From positions 4,685 to 31,405 of the forward strand of contig DHOR01000019.1 in the NCBI GenBank assembly GCA_002409995.1: a DNA stretch of 26,721 nt, written 5' to 3'. A program made the translations under genes and the position numbers. The number at the start of each line of letters is the position of its first letter. The stretch's first letter is position 1. A model generated the notes under the pieces. It was not told the DNA's origin and ran no database searches. It worked only from the letters and a program-made list of their open reading frames with translations. Shown one piece after another: positions 1 to 7,216 of this stretch. Origin of the DNA: Hungatella sp. UBA5385 (GTDB lineage: Bacteria; Bacillota; Clostridia; Lachnospirales; Lachnospiraceae).

Positions 1-453
1 ATTAATTCCTGCGTCAACACAGGAGGTTATTAGTTCTCCAACCTGATCAAGTGGAAGGTCGGATACGGTAATGGAAGTGCGCATCTCATATCCTGTAATA
101 GTCTGACCTGAGTTCCAGTCATAAATAGGGTTTAATCCAAAATTAGAAGTCTGGATGGATTTTTCTTCAATACCGGAATCCTTTAAAAAGGTAATGACTT
201 TGTTTACATCCTTGCTGTTCTCATCCTGACAGGATTTGGCATCTGCTGCCTGAGTGGTGACTGCGAACTTAATCTCTGCAATATCGGGAACTACTTTCAC
301 CTCTTCAGAACTCTGTACTGTTATCACATTATCTTTGGCATTCTCTACCTGTATTACGTCAGGAACTGTGAGGGGTGTCTGTGCACAGGCGCTAAGGCCC
401 AGTGTGGCGGCAGTGATTATAACTGCGGCAATTGGCATAGTTAGTTTTCTCAT
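1..453 (-). CDS. SIMPL-domain (DUF541) lipoprotein, C-terminus cut by window edge
   Basis: This open frame starts at an ATG (451-453 read in reverse) behind a good AAAAGGAGGAG ribosome site and runs off the left edge, so 151 codons are visible. The N-terminus has a basic start, a hydrophobic stretch and a lipobox ending LSAC, so the product should be lipid-anchored outside the cytoplasmic membrane. After a short linker the sequence has the pattern of SIMPL/DUF541 proteins: a beta-strand opening (VQSSEEVKVVPDIAEIKF), then a helix with VNKVITFLKDSGIEEKSIQTSNF, a Y-D-W segment and ITGYEMRTSITV. SIMPL proteins form periplasmic or surface oligomers of poorly defined role. It lies downstream of the YheO-like regulator on the same strand with about 107 bp between, so co-transcription is possible but unproven. 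The family call is from remembered pattern only. Confidence 0.82.
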   Translation of the reverse strand, partial: MRKLTMPIAAVIITAATLGLSACAQTPLTVPDVIQVENAKDNVITVQSSEEVKVVPDIAEIKFAVTTQAADAKSCQDENSKDVNKVITFLKDSGIEEKSIQTSNFGLNPIYDWNSGQTITGYEMRTSITVSDLPLDQVGELITSCVDAGIN

Positions 454-560
454 AATAAAACTCCTCCTTTTCCTATATTTTACAATAAAATACCAGATAA
501 TGTATTTCTTTTCTCTTAACATATCAGGTCAAAATTCAAAGGGTTTTATTACTTTTAACG

Positions 561-1199
561 TTATTTTTTACTTCTGCTGGTTTCCAGATAATTATAAAAA
601 GTGAACTTACTGATATCAAGAAGATCATAAATACGTTCTGCTGATTTTGTAATCAGAAAAGCTCCTTTTTTATCCAAGTAACTGATAAACTGAACCTTAT
701 CCTCTTTTGTCATTTCATTAAAAGGCTTTCCAATTTTTTTCTGGCCCTCCTGAATTAAATGAGAGAGAAGAGTATTCACGTCAGAAGCAAAAATCTCTTC
801 TTCCTGAGTTGCATCAAAATGATTGAATTGACGTAAATAGCCTTCAAACTGAAGTGTTTCGGTTATTTCGTAATTAATGCAAATGGAACCTATAATCTTA
901 TCTTCATCATTTTTTACGTAGATAGAGGAAGAACGTACAATTCTTCCATCAGGTAATGTAGTTACATAATTAAAACGATCACCATCTACCACGGTTCCGC
1001 TTAAAACTTCAAGCCCCAGATTGCTTCCACAGCCTCCTACCACACGGTTTGTAATATGTCCATTTCGTATATCAATAATAGTACTGTTATAATCTTTTGT
1101 CAGATCATGAAGAACCACCTCACATTTTATCCCAAACTGATTGGCTACTAAGGATAAAATTTGCTTTAAAAATGGAAGTTCATCTTGGATTGATTTCAT
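561..1199 (-). CDS. YheO/DauR-like transcriptional regulator (PAS-like + HTH)
   Basis: The 212-residue product matches the YheO-like architecture in length and layout. The N-terminal PAS-like sensor (about residues 5-115) contains LPFLKQILSLVANQFGIKCEVVLHD and a GGCGSNLGLEVL segment. The C-terminal helix-turn-helix (about 150-208) contains FLITKSAERIYDLLDISKFTFYNYLE. The start is supported by an AAGGAGG site just upstream. Characterised relatives DauR and DguR control D-arginine and D-glutamate catabolism in Pseudomonas. That fits this gene's position, divergent from an operon with two D-amino-acid enzymes and a RidA protein. It is inferred that this protein senses a D-amino acid or derivative and controls the operon starting at 1704. 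Whether it activates or represses cannot be told. Confidence 0.85.
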   Translation of the reverse strand: MKSIQDELPFLKQILSLVANQFGIKCEVVLHDLTKDYNSTIIDIRNGHITNRVVGGCGSNLGLEVLSGTVVDGDRFNYVTTLPDGRIVRSSSIYVKNDEDKIIGSICINYEITETLQFEGYLRQFNHFDATQEEEIFASDVNTLLSHLIQEGQKKIGKPFNEMTKEDKVQFISYLDKKGAFLITKSAERIYDLLDISKFTFYNYLETSRSKK

Positions 1200-1275
1200 T
1201 CGCCGGCCTCCTTGTATAATTAAATTTATTTTATGTGCTTACTTTTTGTAAGAGTAAATATTGTTACTATCTAAA

Positions 1276-1303
1276 ATTATAGCATAATTAGGAAAAAGAG
1301 CAA
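1276..1303 (-). promoter_or_regulatory. Candidate sigma-A promoter for the YheO-like regulator
   Basis: Read on the minus strand, TTGCTC (1303-1298) is followed after 16 bp by a perfect TATAAT (1281-1276). The start codon lies about 75 bp downstream. The -35 box is weak, as expected for a regulated promoter. The surrounding DNA is very AT-rich, so chance matches are likely. Confidence 0.4.
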
Positions 1304-1566
1304 GAGAAAATGACAAAAAGTTTGCAGTCTAAAAGTTTGATAAGCATTACAAAAAATCAGAAAAGAAATAATATATGGAAAATATAGGAAAAATGCATAT
1401 AAAATTAAAAATGATAAAAAAGTATATATGCAAAGTGCGAAAAATAAAGTGATATTATAAAATGTAAAAAAGTTTTAAATTTAGAAAATAATCATTTTAA
1501 AACTAAAAGAAATAGTATAATTATAGAAAATCATACAAAAAAACAAGAAAAGTATTGAAAATATCG

Positions 1567-1593
1567 TTGACTTAACACTAAAAGTATGATAAT
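1567..1593 (+). promoter_or_regulatory. Candidate promoter of the D-amino-acid/glycoconjugate operon
   Basis: TTGACT (1567-1572) and GATAAT (1588-1593) are separated by 15 bp, shorter than the ideal 17, which would fit an activator-dependent promoter. The predicted start near 1600 leaves a leader of about 100 nt before the first gene. Confidence 0.4.
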
Positions 1594-1670
1594 CTGCAAA
1601 TGTAAACAGAGTACACCAGAAAAAAAGTTATAAATGGCAGATATAATGGATTTGCCATGGATGACAAAAA

Positions 1671-1682
1671 ATTTCATGAAAT
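1671..1682. promoter_or_regulatory. Perfect 12-bp palindrome upstream of the ABC operon
   Basis: ATTTCATGAAAT is a perfect inverted repeat lying about 10 bp before the ribosome site of the first operon gene and downstream of the candidate promoter. A second inverted repeat, ATGGCA (1634-1639) with TGCCAT (1653-1658), lies just upstream. Either could be an operator for the divergent regulator or a transcript structure. No binding site model for this family is available here to decide. Confidence 0.3.
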
Positions 1683-1703
1683 GAAGTTTGAAAGGAGAAG
1701 GAA

Positions 1704-3032
1704 ATGAAAAGAAAAAGTTTTATGGCAGCAATTTGTATGACTGGTATGGTGGCATCTTTGCTTGCAGGCTGCGGGGGGACAAGCACGCCGGAAGACAAAG
1801 AGGGTACAGCAGCAACTACACAGGCTGAAGAAAAGAAAGAGGGAAGTGAGCCTGTAACGATTACTATGTGGTATGGAATTGGCGGAGATGAGTCTGATAT
1901 GATGCTGAGTATTATTGACGAATATAACAAAAGTCAGGATGAGATTTTTGTAGATGCGCTGAGCGTTACCGACAGTTCCAAAATGATTGTAGCAATGTCA
2001 AGCGGTGAGGGTCCTGATGTAATAAGGAGCTCTAATCCCACAGCGCTTGCATATTTAAAACAGGGTCTCATTGAAGACCTGAACGCCTATGTGGAAAAAG
2101 ATGGGTTTGATACCAGTGTTTACTATCAAAAGTCACTGGAAGCCAATACAGCAGATGGTCATCTGGCAGCGCTGCCAAGTACTGCCTATACCATTCAGAT
2201 GTATTATAACAAAGATATTTTAGAGCAGTTAGGATATACAGAACCGCCGACAACCATGGAAGAGATGTATCAGATGGCAGTAGAAGCCACAATTCTTGAT
2301 GACAGCGGTAATATTGATGTATTAGGCTATCCTTTGTTTCCTCTTGCTTCTGCAAGACAGGAACTTGTTTATGGATTTGGCGGAAGATGGTGGGATGAAG
2401 CAGGTAATCCAACTCCTCTCCGTCAAGAAAATTTGGACAGCTTAACCTACAATGTGAAATATAGAGAGCAGTTTGGTATTGATAAGGTTGCTTCCTTTAT
2501 TACCACTGCCAATACCAACCGCTACACAGAAAAGGATATGTTCTTTGCAGGCAAGCAGTTATTCCGTTTTGATGGCCCCTGGCTGACAACTATGATGGAA
2601 AGTTATGATTCTGATGTAAATTATGGAATTACTATGATTCCTGGAGCAACAGAGGCAGACAGAGGATGTGCAAGATTTGAATCTAATTGTTACGTTCTTT
2701 CAGGAACCTCCAAGAATAAGGAAGCAGCATGGAAATTTATGAAGGATTATACCACTTCAGAATTTGTAAAAAAAGAAGTGATCGGTCTTGCCAACCTTCC
2801 TGCCTATATGCCTTTGTTTGAAGACGAGGAAGTTTTAGCGGTTCCTGCATTCAAGGAGTTTATTGACACCTTAAAGGCAGAGAATGCAGTTCAGTTCCCG
2901 GCAATCAGCAATTTATCAGAGTATGTGGCTATTATTGATGAGTATCTGGATTATATTTATAACGGTTCGATGACTCCTGAAGAAGGGCTTAAGGAGCTGG
3001 AACAGAGAGCAAACAGTATAACACTTGAATAA
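1704..3032 (+). CDS. ABC transporter sugar-binding lipoprotein (family 1 SBP)
   Basis: The 442-residue product has a lipoprotein signal peptide (basic MKRKS, hydrophobic stretch, lipobox LLAGC with the lipidated Cys at residue 23) and a Thr/Glu-rich linker. The mature part is typical of family 1 solute-binding proteins: VTITMWYGIGG near residue 50, GEGPDVI, GLIEDL, a YYNKDILEQLGY-like segment, and a C-terminal helical lobe with AAWKFMKDY. It captures a saccharide or glycoconjugate outside the membrane and hands it to the permeases encoded next. The GGAGAAGG ribosome site precedes the ATG. It is the first gene of a long operon, and its own stop overlaps the leader of the next gene. The ligand cannot be inferred from the binding protein alone, and the rest of the operon suggests something containing a D-amino acid and a sugar. 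Confidence 0.9.
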   Translation: MKRKSFMAAICMTGMVASLLAGCGGTSTPEDKEGTAATTQAEEKKEGSEPVTITMWYGIGGDESDMMLSIIDEYNKSQDEIFVDALSVTDSSKMIVAMSSGEGPDVIRSSNPTALAYLKQGLIEDLNAYVEKDGFDTSVYYQKSLEANTADGHLAALPSTAYTIQMYYNKDILEQLGYTEPPTTMEEMYQMAVEATILDDSGNIDVLGYPLFPLASARQELVYGFGGRWWDEAGNPTPLRQENLDSLTYNVKYREQFGIDKVASFITTANTNRYTEKDMFFAGKQLFRFDGPWLTTMMESYDSDVNYGITMIPGATEADRGCARFESNCYVLSGTSKNKEAAWKFMKDYTTSEFVKKEVIGLANLPAYMPLFEDEEVLAVPAFKEFIDTLKAENAVQFPAISNLSEYVAIIDEYLDYIYNGSMTPEEGLKELEQRANSITLE

Positions 3033-3047
3033 TTGAAGGAATTAATT

Positions 3048-3977
3048 ATGAAGAGAACGAAAATGACAAGAAGGGCCAGAAATAATATCAATGGATTCTT
3101 ATTTGCTCTTCCCTGGATTATCGGATTTACATGTTTCAGCATTTATCCATTACTGGCTTCACTTTATTACAGTTTTTCTTCTTTTAATGCTGTTACAGAT
3201 CCCAAGTGGGTAGGGCTAGCCAATTATCAAAATATTTTAAAGGATATGCTAGTATGGAAAAGCCTTAAAAATACATTGTTTATGGCATTTGTATCAACAC
3301 CCATCAATCTTTGCCTTGCAGTTTGTATGGCTTATATTGTGAATAAAAGTTTTAGAGGGAAAGGCGCAGCCCGAACCATTTTCTTTATGCCATCCATTAT
3401 TCCGGTTGTGGCATCTACAATGATTTGGATCTGGATGTTTGATCCTACATACGGAATGATCAATACTGCTCTGCACTGGTTTGGAATTCAGGGACCTGCA
3501 TGGCTGAATAATCCTCAGTTTACCAAATGGGCTCTTCTGCTTATGGGTTCCTGGAATACAGGAACCACCATGCTGATCTGCCTGGCTGCACTGCAGGATG
3601 TTCCGATGAGCTATTATGAGTCAGCTCAGTTAGATGGAGCCAATGCGTTCCAGATATTTTTCAGGATTACATTGCCTAATATTGCCCATATTCTGGTGTA
3701 CCAGGCAATCTTAAATGTAATCAATGCATTTCAGTATTTTACACAGGTGTATGTTATTATTACAGCTAATTCAGGCGTTAAGAATACTACTACCAGCGGA
3801 GGTCCGGCCAACTCCATTCTCATGTATCCGCTATACATTTTTTACAATGCATTCAGCTACATGAAGATGGGGAAGGCATCTGCGATGGCATGGCTTCTGT
3901 TTATCATAATCGCCATCTTAACTGCTATTATGGTGAAGGTTACAAGAAAAACATCGGAGGTGGCTGGCAGTGAATAA
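3048..3977 (+). CDS. ABC sugar transporter permease (MalF-like)
   Basis: This 309-residue membrane protein has about six hydrophobic segments, beginning FLFALPWIIGFTCFSIYPLL. Its cytoplasmic EAA loop (YYESAQLDGANAFQIFFRIT) contacts the ATPase. I start it at the ATG at 3048, which has GAAGGA seven bases upstream. An in-frame TTG at 3033 directly abuts the previous stop and would sit on the ribosome site. It pairs with the next permease, whose GTG start overlaps its 3' end. No ATPase gene is present in the cluster, so a shared MsmX-type ATPase encoded elsewhere is expected. Assignment as a CUT1-type carbohydrate permease is secure at family level only. Confidence 0.9.
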   Translation: MKRTKMTRRARNNINGFLFALPWIIGFTCFSIYPLLASLYYSFSSFNAVTDPKWVGLANYQNILKDMLVWKSLKNTLFMAFVSTPINLCLAVCMAYIVNKSFRGKGAARTIFFMPSIIPVVASTMIWIWMFDPTYGMINTALHWFGIQGPAWLNNPQFTKWALLLMGSWNTGTTMLICLAALQDVPMSYYESAQLDGANAFQIFFRITLPNIAHILVYQAILNVINAFQYFTQVYVIITANSGVKNTTTSGGPANSILMYPLYIFYNAFSYMKMGKASAMAWLLFIIIAILTAIMVKVTRKTSEVAGSE

Positions 3978-4830
3978 TACAACGAAAAGCATTCAGTATT
4001 ATAGAATAGTAAGAATCATCAGAAAAGTGTTGTTTTATGCTCTGGTCATACTGCTTTGCACTATATTTTTGTCACCCTTTATTGTTATGGTGACAACCTC
4101 ATTAAAAACCAGTGCAGATGCATTTACCATCCCGGTTAAGGTTCTGCCTAGAAAATGGGTATTTACCAACTATCCGGCTGCATTTGAGCAGATTCCCTAT
4201 ATGAGATATATGAGGAATACAGCAGTGATAACCATCTGCTGTGTGGCAGGCCAGCTTTTAATCACTCCTCTGGTGGGGTATTCCCTGGCAAAGATCAAAT
4301 GGGGAGGAGTCAGAATTATATCAGCTCTTTTAATGGCAACTATGATGATTCCCTATACAGTAACTATGGTTCCAATATACAGAATATGGTCCAAACTAGG
4401 ATTGACAGGAACTTACGCTCCACTGATTATTCCCTCTTTCTTTGGAAATTCATTTTATATTATTATGATGAGACAGTTTATTATGGGAATACCAGATTCC
4501 CTCATGGAGGCTGCAACCATTGATGGATGCTGGGAGCTTAAGAAGTTTACTTTAATTGTGCTTCCTCTTACCAAGCCTGCCCTTACCACAATCGGGATCT
4601 ATGCATTTTTAGGGGCATGGTCTGATTATCTGGCACCGTTAATCTACATTAACAAACCAGACCGCTACACCCTGTCTATAGGACTGCAGTCTTTCTTTAA
4701 CTTATATACCATTGACTGGACTGCACTGATGGCAGCAGCTACTATTTTCGTACTGCCAGTTATAATTCTGTTTATATTCTTCCAGAGAAATTTTGTGGAA
4801 GGTGTGGCAACAACCGGACTAAAGGCTTAG
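3970..4830 (+). CDS. ABC sugar transporter permease (MalG-like)
   Basis: This 286-residue protein has the MalG pattern: an N-terminal membrane segment, then FLSPFIVMVTTSLKTSADAF, the six-segment core, and an EAA loop EAATIDGCWELKKFTLIVLP. It ends with the short GVATTGLKA-type tail common in this subfamily. The GTG start at 3970 overlaps the upstream permease by 8 bp and has GGAGG nine bases before it. The overlap argues for translational coupling, so the two half-channels are made in equal amounts. It completes the importer without its ATPase. Confidence 0.9.
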   Translation: MNNTTKSIQYYRIVRIIRKVLFYALVILLCTIFLSPFIVMVTTSLKTSADAFTIPVKVLPRKWVFTNYPAAFEQIPYMRYMRNTAVITICCVAGQLLITPLVGYSLAKIKWGGVRIISALLMATMMIPYTVTMVPIYRIWSKLGLTGTYAPLIIPSFFGNSFYIIMMRQFIMGIPDSLMEAATIDGCWELKKFTLIVLPLTKPALTTIGIYAFLGAWSDYLAPLIYINKPDRYTLSIGLQSFFNLYTIDWTALMAAATIFVLPVIILFIFFQRNFVEGVATTGLKA

Positions 4831-4844
4831 AGAAGGAGAAAATA

Positions 4845-7211
4845 ATGGAAGCTTTTTTGGAAAATCAATTAAAAAAGACTTTGTATGTACATTATCCCCT
4901 GAAAGCGGAGGAAGGGAAAGGAATAGAGGCAAAGCTTTTTCAAAAAGAGATTGAGAAAGAGATTGTTCTGTGGGATGGAGTAGATGAAAGCTGCTGGAGC
5001 TTCAGGGGAAAAGGCAATACGGAATTTACGGGCGGAATGGTTGATATCAACACCAACAGCACAGAAAATTACTGGCCCGAGACGGAGAATCCTAACGGAG
5101 CTTATTCCACCTTTGGAGACTATACTCTCTATCTGGATGTGGCAGGGCTTGACCTGGCGGAATATAACCAGATTTATTTTGAAATGAAGTCAGAGTGTGA
5201 TGGTCATCACAGCCCTATGGTGCGTGCAGGCTTTGAAAATGACGGAGTGAAGAAGATTCCTGATGTCTATTCCAGAGAAGGTTTTAATGCAATCACCTTG
5301 GAAAATGGAACCTGGTGTAAAAGAATCTGGACCATCACAGAGATTCCCCATGACAAGATAACAAAGATCTTCTTCCGTTTCCATAAATACGGAAAAGAGT
5401 TATCAGCCTCTGAGAATATGAGATATCAACTGAAAAATATCCGTATGCAGAAGGTGAAACAGACTCAGGTGACAAAAGGGTGGCAGTGTGAAAAGGATAC
5501 AGTATCCTGTTCCACCAGTGGTTATTGGACTTATGGTAAAAAGACAGCAGTGGCTAATACTTCAGAGGAGAGTTTTAGCATTCTGGATGCTGAGACAGGC
5601 TCTGTTGTGCTTCAAAAGAATATTAACACAGTGAACCATACACTGGGAGAATTTAAAATTGTGGATTTTTCAGAGCTTGAAACAGTGGGCAGTTATAAGA
5701 TTCGCATTGGAGAGAATGAAACAGAGCCATTTCCAATTGGAAATGCCATATTAGAGAATGCTGTATGGAGAGTGATTAACTTCCTCTTCTGTGAGAGATG
5801 CGGTTTCCCTATTCCTGGGAAGCATGGTACCTGTCATCAGGATGTGTACGTAGACCATAAAGATCTTCGTATGATTTATACAGGCGGCTGGCATGATGCA
5901 GCAGATGTATCACAGCAGACAACCCAGACAGCAGAAGTGGTTCATGGCTTGCTGGAGTGTGCAGAAGCTGTAAAGGATGATGAGATGCTTTATTTAAGGC
6001 TGCTTGAGGAAGCAGGCTGGGGAATGGATTTTGTACTTAGAACCAGATTTGGAGATGGTTATCGTGCTAGTTCTGCAGGTTTAAGGCGCTGGACTGATAA
6101 TCTGATTGGAAATATAGACGATGTTCCTGGAAGATGCCACAATAATCCTTTTGATAATTTTATTATGGCAGGGGTTGAGGCTATGGGAGCGAAGCTGTTC
6201 CTTGGCACAGATCCTGAACTTGCCTGGAAATGCCGTTCAGCAGCAATGGAGGATTTTGCATTTGCAGAACAGACATTTGAAACAGAAGGGATTGTAAGGC
6301 CCCTTCCTCAGGAACATACCTATAATGCAAGCATGTCCCAGCACTATGCAGCAGCAGCATGGGCAGCAGCAGGAATCTGTGAGATAGCTCCTGATCTGGA
6401 GATGGCAGATAAATCAGCAGCTTATTTGACTAAGCTAATCAATTGCCAGGATCAGGGAGAAGCAGTACCTGGGTTTATGGGCTTCTTCTATAGGGATGAG
6501 AGCAAGAGTCATATTGTACATTTCAGCCATCAGGCAAGAGAGCATATTTTTGCCCAGGCACTGGTGAAAGCCTATGAAGTTCTACCCGATCATAAAGAGG
6601 CAAAAAGCTGGAAGAAGGCAATGGAAAGCTATGGCAGTTATATAAAGAAGCTTATGGATTTCGGCGCTCCTTACGGCATGATTCCTGCAGGTATTTACTG
6701 TACAGACGAGCTGGAAGACGAGGAAACATTTGAGTTGGTTCACCCAAGGCTTGATTTTAGTGTGGAACGAGCCAATTATGAAGAACAGCTAAAAAGTGGA
6801 GTTGCTGTTAATGACAGATACTGTGTGAGAAACTTTCCTGTGTGGTTTTCCTTCCGTGGAAATAATGCCAACATGCTGTCTCAGGGGAAGGGAGCTTCCT
6901 TAATAGGAAAAGCATTAAAGGATGATGCTTTGATTGAAATTGCCAGAGAGCAGATATACTGGATAGCAGGGAAGAATCCTTTTGGAAACTCCTTTATTTA
7001 CGGGGAAGGGCATAATTTCGGCAAACAGTACAATGCACTTGCAGGAGAGATTATTGGCTCCTTGCCTGTGGGAACACAGACTCAGGAGAATGAGGATCTT
7101 CCTTACTGGCCAATGGCTAATATCGCCTGCTACAGAGAAATTTGGACTACATCTGCAGGTCATTGGTTATGGCTGGCTGCAGATCTATATTATGGAGGAA
7201 AACAGGAGTAA
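4845..7211 (+). CDS. Glycoside hydrolase family 9 protein, predicted cytoplasmic
   Basis: This 788-residue protein starts 14 bp after the permease with a GAAGGAG site. Residues 1-205 look like a beta-rich, CBM-like domain of unknown kind. About 212-305 matches the CelD_N Ig-like domain found before GH9 modules (VDFSELETVGSYKI, then pF-I-G). The GH9 alpha-toroid follows, with the signature GGWHDAADVS. Asp351 and Asp354 correspond to the aspartates that bind the water and act as base. Glu765 in YREIWTTSAGHW is the likely general acid. There is no signal peptide, so it should act inside the cell on imported material, unlike secreted cellulases. The usual His-His-Arg motif after the NPFGNSF segment is not evident, which points away from ordinary endoglucanase specificity. 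Intracellular GH9 relatives include cellodextrinases and exo-beta-glucosaminidases. The substrate is unknown, but a sugar conjugate is inferred from the neighbours. Confidence 0.88.
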   Translation: MEAFLENQLKKTLYVHYPLKAEEGKGIEAKLFQKEIEKEIVLWDGVDESCWSFRGKGNTEFTGGMVDINTNSTENYWPETENPNGAYSTFGDYTLYLDVAGLDLAEYNQIYFEMKSECDGHHSPMVRAGFENDGVKKIPDVYSREGFNAITLENGTWCKRIWTITEIPHDKITKIFFRFHKYGKELSASENMRYQLKNIRMQKVKQTQVTKGWQCEKDTVSCSTSGYWTYGKKTAVANTSEESFSILDAETGSVVLQKNINTVNHTLGEFKIVDFSELETVGSYKIRIGENETEPFPIGNAILENAVWRVINFLFCERCGFPIPGKHGTCHQDVYVDHKDLRMIYTGGWHDAADVSQQTTQTAEVVHGLLECAEAVKDDEMLYLRLLEEAGWGMDFVLRTRFGDGYRASSAGLRRWTDNLIGNIDDVPGRCHNNPFDNFIMAGVEAMGAKLFLGTDPELAWKCRSAAMEDFAFAEQTFETEGIVRPLPQEHTYNASMSQHYAAAAWAAAGICEIAPDLEMADKSAAYLTKLINCQDQGEAVPGFMGFFYRDESKSHIVHFSHQAREHIFAQALVKAYEVLPDHKEAKSWKKAMESYGSYIKKLMDFGAPYGMIPAGIYCTDELEDEETFELVHPRLDFSVERANYEEQLKSGVAVNDRYCVRNFPVWFSFRGNNANMLSQGKGASLIGKALKDDALIEIAREQIYWIAGKNPFGNSFIYGEGHNFGKQYNALAGEIIGSLPVGTQTQENEDLPYWPMANIACYREIWTTSAGHWLWLAADLYYGGKQE

Positions 7212-7216
7212 GGCAA

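Larger units (their letters stand above)
1200..1703. other. 504-bp divergent intergenic region, A-tract rich
   Basis: No convincing gene lies between the regulator and the ABC operon. About 1310-1560 is extremely rich in A on the plus strand, with many runs of four to seven A, several spaced roughly 10-13 bp apart (for example near 1378, 1389, 1402 and 1415). That is compatible with curved DNA or an UP-element-like region. The right part holds a possible promoter (1567-1593), an inverted repeat (1634-1658) and a 12-bp perfect palindrome (1671-1682), all plausible targets for the divergent regulator. Confidence 0.6.

Noticed and set aside
254..604. Plus-strand frame of 116 codons over the left end
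   Set aside because: It lies antisense to the SIMPL lipoprotein gene and the regulator's end, has no ribosome site and its product shows no family pattern.
1310..1560. CRISPR array or tandem repeat in the A-rich gap
   Set aside because: The A-runs have no repeated unit with unique spacers; it is low-complexity DNA only.
1634..1684. 16-codon frame (MADIMDLPWM...) upstream of the first ABC gene
   Set aside because: No ribosome site before it, and the region is better explained by inverted repeats; too short to support.
1628..1930. Minus-strand frame over the start of the binding-protein gene
   Set aside because: Antisense shadow of the signal-peptide and linker region of a well-supported gene.
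7142..7216. N-terminal extension of the DSD-like enzyme
   Set aside because: It overlaps the GH9 gene end and lacks a ribosome site. The ATG at 7217 has AGGAG and fits the family N-terminus.
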